25,105 nucleotides of DNA from the NCBI GenBank assembly GCA_964480695.1, contig CAYZPO010000011.1, positions 1-25,105 on the forward strand, read 5' to 3'. The translations under genes and the position numbers were made by a program. Shown here in pieces: positions 14,463 through 21,865 of this stretch (position 1 is the stretch's first letter; every line of letters starts with the position of its first letter). This DNA is from CAZDDW01 sp964480695. GTDB taxonomy: Bacteria; Patescibacteriota; Patescibacteriia; UBA9934; CAZDDW01. Below the pieces are notes generated by a model. That model saw only the letters and a program-made list of their open reading frames with translations, searched no databases and was not told where the DNA came from.

Positions 14463-15167
14463 ATGAATTTTAAAATTTCATCAAAAATTTTTGAGACTTA
14501 TCCTGACCTAACGGTTGGGGTTTTGGTTGTGCGCGGAGCTGATAACAGTGGGTCGAGTTCGGAGATCACTTCAATGTTGCGTGAAGAAGAAGCTCGAGTG
14601 CGTGAGCGGTTTGAGGGAGTCGAAGCAGTAGCCCAGATTCCAGAGATCGGGGCACAGCGCCAGGTGCACAAAAAATTTGGCAGCAAGCCGAATCGATACC
14701 GCGCTTCTATCGAGTCCCTGGTTCGGCGAGTACGCAAAGGTGACGAGCTGCCATCGATCAACAAGCTGGTTGATTTATATAACTTAATTTCGATCAAATA
14801 CGTTGTCCCGGTTGGTGGTGAGGACACTGATGCATGTGAAGGTGACATTGAACTGGCCTTTGCTGACGGGACCGAGGAATTTATTTGTATCGGCTCTGAC
14901 GAGAACGACCCACCTGAGGTAGGTGAGGTGGTTTATAAGGATAGCAAGGGCGTGATCTGCCGCCGCTTTAACTGGCGTGAGGGTGATCGGACTAAGCTGA
15001 CCAAGCAGACCAAGAACGCAGTGATTGTGATCGAGGGCGTGCTTCCAGTTGGTCGTGACCAGGTCGAGACCGCTCTGTCTGATCTAGCCGGGCTGGTCAA
15101 ACAACACTGCTCGGCCGAAGTGGAAACAAAAATTTTAGACTCTCAGGATACCGAATTTTCTTTATGA
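14463..15167 (+). CDS. Stand-alone B3/B4 tRNA-binding (editing-like) domain protein
   Basis: A 234-residue soluble protein resembling COG3382, the B3/B4 domain of the phenylalanyl-tRNA synthetase beta chain, which in PheT hydrolyses mischarged Tyr-tRNA(Phe). Supporting patterns: the central LVDLYNLISIKYVVPVGG segment with EGDIELAFADG, followed by EVVYKDSKGVICRRFNWREGD, as in free-standing family members. Their substrates are mostly unknown; trans-editing or amino acid deacylation is the usual proposal. It begins 5 nt after tRNA-Leu(TAG), so once the tRNA is processed the mRNA would be nearly leaderless; no Shine-Dalgarno is present. Its TGA stop overlaps the next ATG by 4 bp. Confidence 0.85.
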   Translation: MNFKISSKIFETYPDLTVGVLVVRGADNSGSSSEITSMLREEEARVRERFEGVEAVAQIPEIGAQRQVHKKFGSKPNRYRASIESLVRRVRKGDELPSINKLVDLYNLISIKYVVPVGGEDTDACEGDIELAFADGTEEFICIGSDENDPPEVGEVVYKDSKGVICRRFNWREGDRTKLTKQTKNAVIVIEGVLPVGRDQVETALSDLAGLVKQHCSAEVETKILDSQDTEFSL

Positions 15168-15850
15168 AAAAAGCTTCGCTATTTGTGGTTTTTATTGCAC
15201 TAGTTGTTTTGGGAATAGTTTTTTGGCGCATGAATCCAACTCAAGAGGATGTAGAAACGGCGATTGAGTCACTCGAGTCAGAACACCTGGTTACAGCAGA
15301 TGAATCAGAGAGACAGGGTCAGGATTATGTGGCTGAATCGATCGTGTTTGAGTTGGTTGGTGCCGAGCCGATTGTGATCGACACAGCTGAGATTGACAAC
15401 GCTCAATATTTTTTAAGTGATGATCTAGGATTCTCGTTGCAATATCCAGCAGATTGGTTGATAAATGAAGAATACGAAGCCGAAGGTTTGGTCTGTTTGA
15501 TAAGTCAGGAGCATCAAGACAAGATGAACGACCCCGAGTTAGAAGGTGTGCCATTTAATATGTGCCTGGTTGATGTAAAAGAATATCAAGAGTTAACAGA
15601 CCTACCAAACAATAAGGAGGGCCTTTCTTTTGAAGAATGGATTGACATCAAAGCCAATGATTATTTGTTTATTAAGCGTGAACCGATTGTGCTAGGAGGG
15701 GCTATGGGTTATCAGGGAGAGTGTTGGGGCATGATAAGTGTTTACTGTGTCTTTATCGAGAATGATGGTAGGGTTTATTCGGCGTCTACCAGCGACACGA
15801 ATCAAGCAGAGGAGATAGAGATTATTCATTCAATTCAGTTTGCAGAGTAA
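15164..15850 (+). CDS. Membrane-anchored PsbP-like protein
   Basis: A 228-residue protein with an N-terminal hydrophobic helix (about 4-22) and a mostly acidic extracytoplasmic remainder. SDDLGFSLQYPADWLI (about residue 84) is the hallmark start of PsbP-like domains, and it has the same architecture as the protein at 169-777. Four Cys (in GLVCLIS, FNMCLV, GECWG and VYCVF) could form disulfides outside the cell. The start ATG overlaps the B3/B4 stop, so the two are coupled. The function is unknown. Confidence 0.82.
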   Translation: MKKASLFVVFIALVVLGIVFWRMNPTQEDVETAIESLESEHLVTADESERQGQDYVAESIVFELVGAEPIVIDTAEIDNAQYFLSDDLGFSLQYPADWLINEEYEAEGLVCLISQEHQDKMNDPELEGVPFNMCLVDVKEYQELTDLPNNKEGLSFEEWIDIKANDYLFIKREPIVLGGAMGYQGECWGMISVYCVFIENDGRVYSASTSDTNQAEEIEIIHSIQFAE

Positions 15851-15853
15851 ATT

Positions 15854-16444
15854 ATGCGCGTGATATTGATCCATGGTTTTAATGCCAGTCCAGACATGAA
15901 TTTTCATCCTTGGTTGCGGGACGAGTTGCACCAGGCTGGTTTTGAAGTTCTGGCACCAGAGCTGCCGTTTAAGGGCGAGCCGGATTTGTTTGAGTGGATC
16001 AAAGCTATGGAAGAACAGATCGGCCGACTCGAAGCTGATGATATTATTCTTGGACACTCACTGGGCGGAGTGTTGGCTCTACGTTATCTTGAGGCAGCTG
16101 AGGCAATGGGTACACCGCGAGCCGTGATTTTGGTCGCTGCTCCATGGCGGACCAGGAAAGCAGAGATGAAGTCATTCTTTACTCACGAGCTTGATGCCGA
16201 TGTTTTAATGTGGAAGGCCCGAGATTTTATCGTTGTGCACTCCAAAGATGATGAGTTGGTTCCATTTGACCACGCAGAAAAGTATCGTGATATTTTGAAA
16301 GGCAAGCTACTTACACGCGAGAACGAAGATCACTACATGGGAGAAAAATATCCGATCCTGTTACAACTAATAAAAAAACTCGCTGAAAAGGATTACGAAA
16401 TAAATCCTGGCGAGGGATTAGAGAATGATTTTGGAGAAGTTTAA
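15854..16444 (+). CDS. Alpha/beta hydrolase of the RBBP9/YdeN family
   Basis: A 196-residue cytoplasmic serine hydrolase. It starts with VILIHGFNASPDMNFHPWL, the oxyanion-hole region. The nucleophile elbow is GHS69LGG, the acid is D132 or D133 in HSKDDELVP, and the catalytic His is probably H160 in ENEDHYMGEKYP. The size and the tight HG-FNxSPxxNFHPWL spacing fit RBBP9/YdeN proteins, whose natural substrates are unclear. It is the last gene of the tRNA-Leu(TAG) operon, 3 bp after the previous stop, and its own stop codon overlaps a strong terminator. The C-terminal tail (ENDFGEV) is acidic. Confidence 0.9.
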   Translation: MRVILIHGFNASPDMNFHPWLRDELHQAGFEVLAPELPFKGEPDLFEWIKAMEEQIGRLEADDIILGHSLGGVLALRYLEAAEAMGTPRAVILVAAPWRTRKAEMKSFFTHELDADVLMWKARDFIVVHSKDDELVPFDHAEKYRDILKGKLLTRENEDHYMGEKYPILLQLIKKLAEKDYEINPGEGLENDFGEV

Positions 16445-16472
16445 ACACCCGCCCAAGAGCGGGTGTTTTTTG
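16443..16472 (+). terminator. Strong terminator of the tRNA-Leu(TAG) operon
   Basis: A perfect 10-bp stem (16443-16452 with 16459-16468, 6-nt loop) followed by TTTTG. It overlaps the hydrolase stop codon. The complement ends in AAAC/TTTAA, so it may also stop the convergent gene ending at 16485. Confidence 0.92.
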
Positions 16473-16484
16473 TTTCAGCACAAA

Positions 16485-17333
16485 CTACATTTCAAAAGAA
16501 ACAGAGCTGCCGGTTTGAGTATCAGTGAAAGTATATTGAGCTGTGTCTCCAGATGGTTCTGCGCTTAGTTCGTATGTTCTAAAGTTGACCGTTATTTCCC
16601 CAGCCGGGGTGTTGGCTCCTTGTTGCTTGGCGCTGGACACTTTGAATTTTGCCAGTTTTTCTAAAGCGGTTAGTTCATCAGCTTCTGTTTCCGCGTCCAG
16701 ATATGTCTGGTGAAGTTCCATGGTGGTGTCATGGCCGCGTTCCAGGTCTTGCTCTAGATCAGCCCTGGATTCTCCAGATTGACCACTAACCACATCAAAC
16801 AATTCATTAACCGCTTGCTGTTTTTCTGGTTGTGGCAGGTCACTTTCTATGATTTCATCAACACATTGTTTGAGTTTTTTATAGACTTCCGGGTGCAGTA
16901 GGTCTTTATACGAATCCATGGCCGTTTTGGTTATTTTTTCAAACGATGCTTCAGCTTTGTCTGTTTCTTCTGCATCGTCTTGATCCGGTGCCTCTCCGGC
17001 CTCGGCTCTGGCCGGCAAAGCAAAGGACATAAAGATCGATGCTCCTACGGTCAGACGGACCATTTTTTGGTAAAACCTAGAATCTCGAATTGACTGCAAG
17101 AATCCATTGTTGGATTCTTCGTCTAGAGTAGCTTGAGCTGCTTGGGCTTCAGCAAACATACTGTGACCAGTTTCTTCAGTCACAACACTATCAATTTGAT
17201 TTATATCAGCAGCCAGGGCCTCGGCAGAGACCTCTGTTTGGAATTCCGGAGACCTTAACTGATCAGGTATGGTTTCGCTTTGGTCAGGTATTCCTCGAGC
17301 TTCTTCAGGAATATGTCCCATAACTTCAAACAT
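16485..17333 (-). CDS. Orphan protein with internal signal-like membrane segment
   Basis: A 282-residue protein. A hydrophilic N-terminal stretch of about 85 residues precedes a basic-hydrophobic segment (about 88-110; MVRLTVGASIFMSFALPARA) that looks like a signal peptide with an ARA-type cleavage site. An acidic linker (EAPDQDDAEETDKAEA) and a helical domain rich in charged residues (about 130-235) follow, and a short beta-rich C-terminus (ITVNFRTYELSAEP..., SSVSFEM) ends the chain. No family is recognised. An N-terminal tail this long before an export signal suggests a type II membrane protein, or that translation starts further in, although no internal Met just before the segment looks convincing. 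It is divergent from the histidine ammonia-lyase operon. Confidence 0.7.
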   Translation of the reverse strand: MFEVMGHIPEEARGIPDQSETIPDQLRSPEFQTEVSAEALAADINQIDSVVTEETGHSMFAEAQAAQATLDEESNNGFLQSIRDSRFYQKMVRLTVGASIFMSFALPARAEAGEAPDQDDAEETDKAEASFEKITKTAMDSYKDLLHPEVYKKLKQCVDEIIESDLPQPEKQQAVNELFDVVSGQSGESRADLEQDLERGHDTTMELHQTYLDAETEADELTALEKLAKFKVSSAKQQGANTPAGEITVNFRTYELSAEPSGDTAQYTFTDTQTGSSVSFEM

Positions 17334-17370
17334 AAGTTTATTTTAATTACGATACCAACAGCTTATCATC

Positions 17371-17400
17371 TTGACGATTTAAGGTAAAACTGCGCATAAT
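17371..17400 (+). promoter_or_regulatory. Promoter of the histidine ammonia-lyase operon
   Basis: TTGACG (17371-17376), 18-bp spacer, CATAAT (17395-17400). The start is expected near 17407, giving a leader of about 21 nt without a Shine-Dalgarno. Confidence 0.65.
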
Positions 17401-17427
17401 AGATCCACTGACTATTTATTAAGTTTT

Positions 17428-18963
17428 ATGACCATTGTTTTAGACGGAAAATCATTGACGATTGATCAGGTGGTGCAGATTTCACGCCAACATGAGCGAG
17501 TTGAAATTTCAGAGGAAGCAAGGAAAAATTTAATTAAGGCCCGTGACTTTGTGGATCAGGCCGTGGCTAAAGGTGAGGTGATCTATGGGATCACTACCGG
17601 TTTTGGTAATTTTAAAAACGTGACTATTGATGCTGAACAGACCGCCAAGCTGCAGGAGAATCTGTTAACCTCACACGCTATTGGTGTCGGGGACCCTCTT
17701 CCTGAGGAATGTGTCCGGGCGACTATAGTTGTTCGAATCAACAGCCTGTTGCAAGGGTTTTCCGGAGTGCGTCCAGTGGTCATTGATCGTTTAGTTGATC
17801 TGTTAAATAATGACATTTATCCTTTTGTCCCTCGTAAAGGTTCAGTTGGTTCTTCAGGAGACCTGTGTCCACTCTCTCATATTGCCTTGGTTATTCTTGG
17901 TCTAGGTGAAGTGCTAGTAAACGACGAACGCCGACCATCAAGTGAGATTTTGAAAGAAAAAAACATTGAGCCAATTACTTTGTCCTCAAAAGAAGGTCTG
18001 GCCCTAAACAACGGGACAGCGGCTCAGACAGGGATCGGTATCTGTGCTTTGTATAACGCCAAGCGTTTGACTAAGCTGGCTGACGTGGCTTTGGGTATGA
18101 GCCTTGATGTGATGATGGGAACTCGGCGAGCTTTTGATGAGCGCATTCATCGTTTACGACCACATCAGGGGCAAATTGATGTTGCCGCTAATATTAATAC
18201 TTTATGTGCTGGCTCAGAATTAATGGAATCGCACAAGGATTGTGACCGGGTGCAAGATTGTTATTCTTTGCGCTGTGCCGCTCAGGTTCACGGCGCTTGC
18301 CGTGATGGCATTGATCACGCTGAACGTGTTTTGACTACAGAGATCAATTCAGTCACTGACAATCCGTTGGTTTTTCCTGATGACAATGAAGTGCTTTCTG
18401 GTGGAAATTTTCATGGAGAGCCGATCGCTTTGGTCATGGACTATTTAACTACCTGTGTTTCTGAGCTGGGAAATATTTCTGAGCGCCGCACCGCCAAGAT
18501 GGTGGATGCAGCTAACTCCGAAGGTCTTCCAGCCTTTTTGATTGAAAAAGAAAAGGGAGGACTTAATAATGGTTTTATGATCGCTCAGTATACTGCCGCT
18601 GCTCTGGTTTCAGAAAACAAGGTCTTGGCCCATCCAGCTTCTGTTGACTCTATTCCGACCTCTGCCAACCAAGAAGATCATGTAAGTATGGGCACGATTG
18701 CTGCTCGACAGGCACGAAAAGTATCTAACAACGTTGAACAGGTGATAGCGATTGAGATGATGTGTGCGGCTCAAGCTTTGGATCTTCGAGTTCCGATGAA
18801 AGGTGGTCCAGGCTCACAAAAAGCCCATGAACTTATTCGAAAACAGGTGCCTAAGCTAGATGAAGACAGGGTGCTTTATTATGATTTAGAGAAAATCTCT
18901 GAAGTCATTTTGAATAATGATTTCATTTCAGAGATTGAAGAAAGTGTCGGTAAATTAAAATAA
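17428..18963 (+). CDS. hutH: Histidine ammonia-lyase (MIO family)
   Basis: A 511-residue enzyme that deaminates L-histidine to urocanate and ammonia in the cytoplasm. Numbering follows the Pseudomonas putida enzyme closely: Tyr53 in IYGITTGFG, the histidine-selective pair Ser82-His83 in LLTSHAIGVG, the MIO tripeptide at 142-144 in GSVGSSGDLCPLSH, and Glu416 in SANQEDHVSMG. The prosthetic-group tripeptide is Ser-Ser-Gly instead of the usual Ala-Ser-Gly; the essential Ser143 is kept, and such first-position variation is known in the family. The Ser-His pair points to histidine rather than Phe or Tyr. The gene is followed 3 bp later by a CntK-like racemase. No urocanase (hutU), imidazolonepropionase (hutI) or hutG is in the window, so the fate of urocanate is unknown. 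Confidence 0.95.
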   Translation: MTIVLDGKSLTIDQVVQISRQHERVEISEEARKNLIKARDFVDQAVAKGEVIYGITTGFGNFKNVTIDAEQTAKLQENLLTSHAIGVGDPLPEECVRATIVVRINSLLQGFSGVRPVVIDRLVDLLNNDIYPFVPRKGSVGSSGDLCPLSHIALVILGLGEVLVNDERRPSSEILKEKNIEPITLSSKEGLALNNGTAAQTGIGICALYNAKRLTKLADVALGMSLDVMMGTRRAFDERIHRLRPHQGQIDVAANINTLCAGSELMESHKDCDRVQDCYSLRCAAQVHGACRDGIDHAERVLTTEINSVTDNPLVFPDDNEVLSGGNFHGEPIALVMDYLTTCVSELGNISERRTAKMVDAANSEGLPAFLIEKEKGGLNNGFMIAQYTAAALVSENKVLAHPASVDSIPTSANQEDHVSMGTIAARQARKVSNNVEQVIAIEMMCAAQALDLRVPMKGGPGSQKAHELIRKQVPKLDEDRVLYYDLEKISEVILNNDFISEIEESVGKLK

Positions 18964-18965
18964 TT

Positions 18966-19736
18966 ATGAATAACGATACTTATATCATTACTGCCGCTGG
19001 TGGTAATGGAACAGCAATCCAACTAATTACTGATCTTCAGGATCGGCGCTGGTATGCAGTTGAGGGCAGAGGTTTGTTACGACAGTATAAAGAACAAGGA
19101 GCTGAGCAAGCTGGATTTTTGGATGTAGAAGGTCGACATTTTCATATGAGCGGAAGTGAGTTTTGTGGCAACGCTGCTCGGGCGGCTGTGCTATTAATAT
19201 CGTTACTGACTAAAGAAGATACTGTTGATTTTAGTATGTCCGGATGCCCTAATCGAGTACGAGGTAAAGTATTGGAAGACCTTGGAGAAAAGTGTTATCG
19301 AGTTTCTTGCACCTTTGATCGTTTGCCAATGGTGATTAGTGAGGTTAAGGTGTTACGTAAAATACGGGCCACTAAGGTTGATTTTAAATCAATGGTTCAT
19401 GTGATTATTGAAGCCCCGTTTCCGGAAAAGGATCATGATAATCAACACCGACAGATTGTTAAGCAGTTAGAGTTAGATCAGCGCAATGCTGTAAGTGTGA
19501 TGTGGATCGAGCGTAAGAACGAGGATTTGGTTAAGATCCAATCTGTGGTTTGGGTGCGAGACGTTGATTCTTTTTTCCATGACAGCTCTTGCGGTTCAGG
19601 TAGTATTGCGGCAGCCAAGATCACTGGAGCCACTCAGATCGAACAGGACACAGGGCAAATCATTTCAGTTCATATTCAGGGAGAAGAGATCGCTTTGGAG
19701 AGTGAGATGGAAATTGTCCACGCTGATATCGGATAA
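18966..19736 (+). CDS. CntK-like amino acid (probable histidine) racemase, copy 1
   Basis: A 256-residue enzyme of the DapF/proline-racemase-type fold, cofactor-independent, with two catalytic Cys. Cys67 lies in MSGSEFCGNAAR and Cys209 in DSSCGSGSIA. These forms, with the N-terminal AAGGNGTAIQ, resemble as far as recalled the staphylococcal histidine racemase CntK (EFCGNA, NSCGSG; SGNMT) more than diaminopimelate epimerase (MCGNGxR, ACGSGA). It lies 3 bp after histidine ammonia-lyase with no Shine-Dalgarno, so it is co-transcribed and probably coupled. The likely reaction is interconversion of L- and D-histidine (inference). Diaminopimelate or another amino acid remains possible. A hairpin terminator follows. 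Confidence 0.82.
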   Translation: MNNDTYIITAAGGNGTAIQLITDLQDRRWYAVEGRGLLRQYKEQGAEQAGFLDVEGRHFHMSGSEFCGNAARAAVLLISLLTKEDTVDFSMSGCPNRVRGKVLEDLGEKCYRVSCTFDRLPMVISEVKVLRKIRATKVDFKSMVHVIIEAPFPEKDHDNQHRQIVKQLELDQRNAVSVMWIERKNEDLVKIQSVVWVRDVDSFFHDSSCGSGSIAAAKITGATQIEQDTGQIISVHIQGEEIALESEMEIVHADIG

Positions 19737-19766
19737 TTGACTTGTGAAGCAACTTGTTGTTAAATC
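19737..19766 (+). promoter_or_regulatory. Possible promoter of racemase copy 2
   Basis: TTGACT (19737-19742), 18-bp spacer, TAAATC (19761-19766). Transcription would start inside the terminator hairpin at 19767-19790, so the hairpin could block read-through while not stopping this promoter. Confidence 0.45.
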
Positions 19767-19790
19767 AAAACAGCTGGAAACAGCTGTTTT
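19767..19790 (+). terminator. Terminator between the two racemase genes
   Basis: A perfect 10-bp stem (19767-19776 with 19781-19790) closed by a GAAA tetraloop, ending in TTTT. It separates the lyase/racemase-1 unit from the racemase-2/GNAT unit. Confidence 0.8.
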
Positions 19791-19819
19791 GCTAATTCGT
19801 AGATAATAAGGAAGACTCC

Positions 19820-20578
19820 ATGGAAAAATGGGTGCACATTGTGACAGCGGCTGGCGGGAACGCCACTGCGATTCAGGTCCTTGATGCGCCCCAGGGGCGT
19901 GATTGGTATGTTCGTCAGGGCCAGGAATTGATGGTTCGAATGGCTGACTATCAGGTTGAGCAGGTCGGGTTTTTGATTCCTAACGAGATACATTTCGAAA
20001 TGGCTGGCGGTGAGTTCTGTGGCAACGCGGCCCGCAGTGCAGCCGTGCTGCTATCAGAGATTACTGACCAGAATCATCCCAGGTTCACCATGTCTGGTTA
20101 TGACGGACGAGTCCGAGCTGAGGTGGACCAGACCACTGACCAGCGTTACGACGTTGTCTGCGCTTTCATTGATCTGCCCATGACTAAGTCACAGTCGTGG
20201 GTCTCTGACGATCAAGGTGCTACTTTGGTCGACCTGGGCGGAATAGCTCATGTTGTTCTGGAGGCACCATTTCCTCGGAATGGGTACGAGGAGCAGCACC
20301 GAAAGTTTGTTAATGGACTTCATCTTCAGGGTCATGATGCAGTCGGTGTGTGTTGGATTCGTTACCAAGACGATCAGGTACATATGGACCCGGTGGTCTG
20401 GGTGCGAGCAGTTGATTCCTTTTTCTACGAAACCTCTTGCGGTAGCGGTAGTATTGCTGTGGCCGCTGTGACCGGCAAGAGCCAGATCATTCAACCCTCA
20501 GGCCAAACGATTCTAGTTGGCCTTGATGGCAGCACCACCACGCTGCGTAGTGAGATGGAGGTGGTTCATCGTGAGTAG
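19820..20578 (+). CDS. CntK-like amino acid (probable histidine) racemase, copy 2
   Basis: A 252-residue paralogue of the preceding racemase, colinear throughout: AAGGNATAIQ at the N-terminus, Cys67 in MAGGEFCGNAAR, an EAPFP motif at about 149, and Cys207 in ETSCGSGSIA. Both catalytic Cys are kept, so both copies should be active. Unlike copy 1 it has a clean Shine-Dalgarno (AAGGA ending 7 nt before the ATG) and more G/C-rich codons by eye, so it is an old duplication or arrived separately. The two copies may differ in substrate, direction or regulation. Its end overlaps the GNAT gene. Like copy 1, an assignment as diaminopimelate epimerase is less likely because the DapF signature residues differ. 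Confidence 0.82.
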   Translation: MEKWVHIVTAAGGNATAIQVLDAPQGRDWYVRQGQELMVRMADYQVEQVGFLIPNEIHFEMAGGEFCGNAARSAAVLLSEITDQNHPRFTMSGYDGRVRAEVDQTTDQRYDVVCAFIDLPMTKSQSWVSDDQGATLVDLGGIAHVVLEAPFPRNGYEEQHRKFVNGLHLQGHDAVGVCWIRYQDDQVHMDPVVWVRAVDSFFYETSCGSGSIAVAAVTGKSQIIQPSGQTILVGLDGSTTTLRSEMEVVHRE

Positions 20579-21179
20579 TCAGATCGAGTATGTCCAGATC
20601 AAGACGGTCATAGATGCTCGGTTAGCCGGGTTCATGCAGATTTACCGCGACGCCTTCAGTCGGGCGCCGTACTTCGAGCGATCGAATCGGACTCGGGGCT
20701 TGCTCGATGTCTGGTGTGCACATATAGTTGTTGGTGGTCTGTTTCTGGCTATGGAAGGCCGGTGTGTTGTTGGGTTGTGTTGTGCCTATCGGGCCAACAG
20801 GGCGATCCAGGGCGATGTCCATCGCCACATGCGGGATCGAATTCAGGACTGCCCTTTTGAGCTTCGTGACACAGTCTACGTCTCAGAGCTGGCTGTTCAT
20901 CGCAGTTACGAGGGGCAAGGAATCGGCTCTGGTCTGTTACAGATCTGTTTGCACTGGGCTCAAGAGCAGCGGATGACGACCTGCGCCATGCGCACGGCTC
21001 ATGGCTCAAAAGCCGAACGACTCTATCGTAGTTACGGGGCCCAAGAGATCACGGGGCTGAGCCAACACATTCCTGAACCCCAAGGTGGTTCTCAGAGCCA
21101 AACTCGGATTTGGTTCTGGAGTGAGATAACAAGAATGCTCGATCAGATCGAGCAACATCAAGCGTCCTTTTCTTCGTGA
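20571..21179 (+). CDS. GNAT-family N-acetyltransferase
   Basis: A 202-residue acetyl-CoA-dependent acyltransferase. A helical N-terminal part contains YRDAFSRAPYFE, a variant of the 'F-x-x-x-PW-x-E' motif also found in the second GNAT at 21964-22650. Motif A, VSELAVHRSYEGQGIGSGLL at about 103-122, has the Q/R-x-x-G-x-G/A acetyl-CoA loop. The start is GTG at 20571, overlapping the racemase stop by 8 bp and preceded by GGAGGT at an 8-nt spacing; longer frames starting upstream are shadows inside the racemase gene. Linkage to the racemase suggests it may acetylate an amino acid or small molecule of the same pathway, but the acceptor is unknown. A hairpin terminator follows. Confidence 0.85.
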   Translation: MSSQIEYVQIKTVIDARLAGFMQIYRDAFSRAPYFERSNRTRGLLDVWCAHIVVGGLFLAMEGRCVVGLCCAYRANRAIQGDVHRHMRDRIQDCPFELRDTVYVSELAVHRSYEGQGIGSGLLQICLHWAQEQRMTTCAMRTAHGSKAERLYRSYGAQEITGLSQHIPEPQGGSQSQTRIWFWSEITRMLDQIEQHQASFSS

Positions 21180-21210
21180 GAGAGGTGGCCGGCCGGCTAG
21201 CCTCTCTTTT
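21179..21210 (+). terminator. Terminator after the GNAT gene
   Basis: AGAGAGG (21179-21185) pairs with CCTCTCT (21201-21207); an inner TGGCC/GGCTA stem extends it to 12 bp with one bulge, followed by TTTT. The hairpin overlaps the stop codon of the convergent dipeptidase gene. Confidence 0.75.
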
Positions 21211-21856
21211 CCGTTGGTGAATATAGGCTTTGTGGCTGATTATAAAATGCAGCCCATTCCCGGTCACCAAAGGAGAAGTGCCACCATTCTCCATAAAACG
21301 GAGCAAAGCCTTGTTTGACCAGAAGATCGTGGAGTAGTTTTCTGTTCTGCTGCTGTTCTTCAGTTAGGCCAGAGGCAAAAGTTTCAATTTTGTCTCCGGC
21401 TGAGAAGTCAGCGATTTTGGTTCCCATGTCTAGGTCACCTTCCGGAGTTGTGATCGTAATATCAATCGCACCGCCAGTGGGGTGACCAGCCACATCAGGC
21501 ACAGCAATGTGTAAGTGGGTTTGTCGAATTAGCTTGTCTTCAGTTATTTCTGGATCGGTTTTCTTGATTTCTTGCTTTCTTTCTTCAAAATATTTTTCCT
21601 GAATTTCGGGAGCACGATATCCGTACACGACTTTGAATTGAGCTTCTGGTCTTCCTTTAATTAGTTCAGCGCCAGCTCGGCGAATTTTTTCAGCCACACT
21701 TTGGCGAACAAAAATTCGATCACCAACCAAAGGTATCATGTCTTGTTTTTCATAAACACAAAGCACCTCAGGCGTGGCTTGTCTCAGATCAACCAAGGGC
21801 TCGTTATTTTCTGATAAAGAAATTTTTACCAGATCATCGTATTGTAAAATTTTCAT
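21197..21856 (-). CDS. VanX-like D-Ala-D-Ala dipeptidase (peptidase M15D)
   Basis: A 219-residue zinc dipeptidase without signal peptide, hence cytoplasmic. Key residues of the VanX/DdpX family are visible: Arg81 in VYGYRAPE, His125 and Asp132 in GHPTGGAIDIT (zinc ligands), and Glu190 and His193 in GEWWHFSFG (catalytic base and third zinc ligand). The family hydrolyses D-Ala-D-Ala, in most genomes for turnover of cell-wall dipeptide rather than for vancomycin resistance; no vanH, vanA or vanRS is present. The ATG at 21856 is chosen because a TTGCCA-17-TATCCT promoter ends 9 nt before it; a longer frame to 21925 would cross that promoter. The mRNA therefore looks leaderless. Confidence 0.9.
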   Translation of the reverse strand: MKILQYDDLVKISLSENNEPLVDLRQATPEVLCVYEKQDMIPLVGDRIFVRQSVAEKIRRAGAELIKGRPEAQFKVVYGYRAPEIQEKYFEERKQEIKKTDPEITEDKLIRQTHLHIAVPDVAGHPTGGAIDITITTPEGDLDMGTKIADFSAGDKIETFASGLTEEQQQNRKLLHDLLVKQGFAPFYGEWWHFSFGDREWAAFYNQPQSLYSPTEKRG

Positions 21857-21865
21857 AGTATATAA

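Noticed and set aside
19737..19819. Riboswitch between the racemase genes
   Set aside because: Only one simple hairpin with a tetraloop is present and the space is too short for a known aptamer; it is explained as a terminator.
18966..20578. Calling both racemase-like genes diaminopimelate epimerase (dapF)
   Set aside because: The motifs are EFCGNA and SCGSGS, not the DapF forms MCGNGxR and ACGSGA, and the neighbour is histidine ammonia-lyase rather than lysine or cell-wall synthesis genes.
17428..21179. Complete histidine utilisation (hut) operon
   Set aside because: No urocanase, imidazolonepropionase or formimidoylglutamase is found in the window; only the first step is present.
21197..21856. 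Vancomycin resistance
   Set aside because: Only a VanX-like dipeptidase is present; vanH, vanA/B and vanRS are absent, and solo homologues usually recycle D-Ala-D-Ala.
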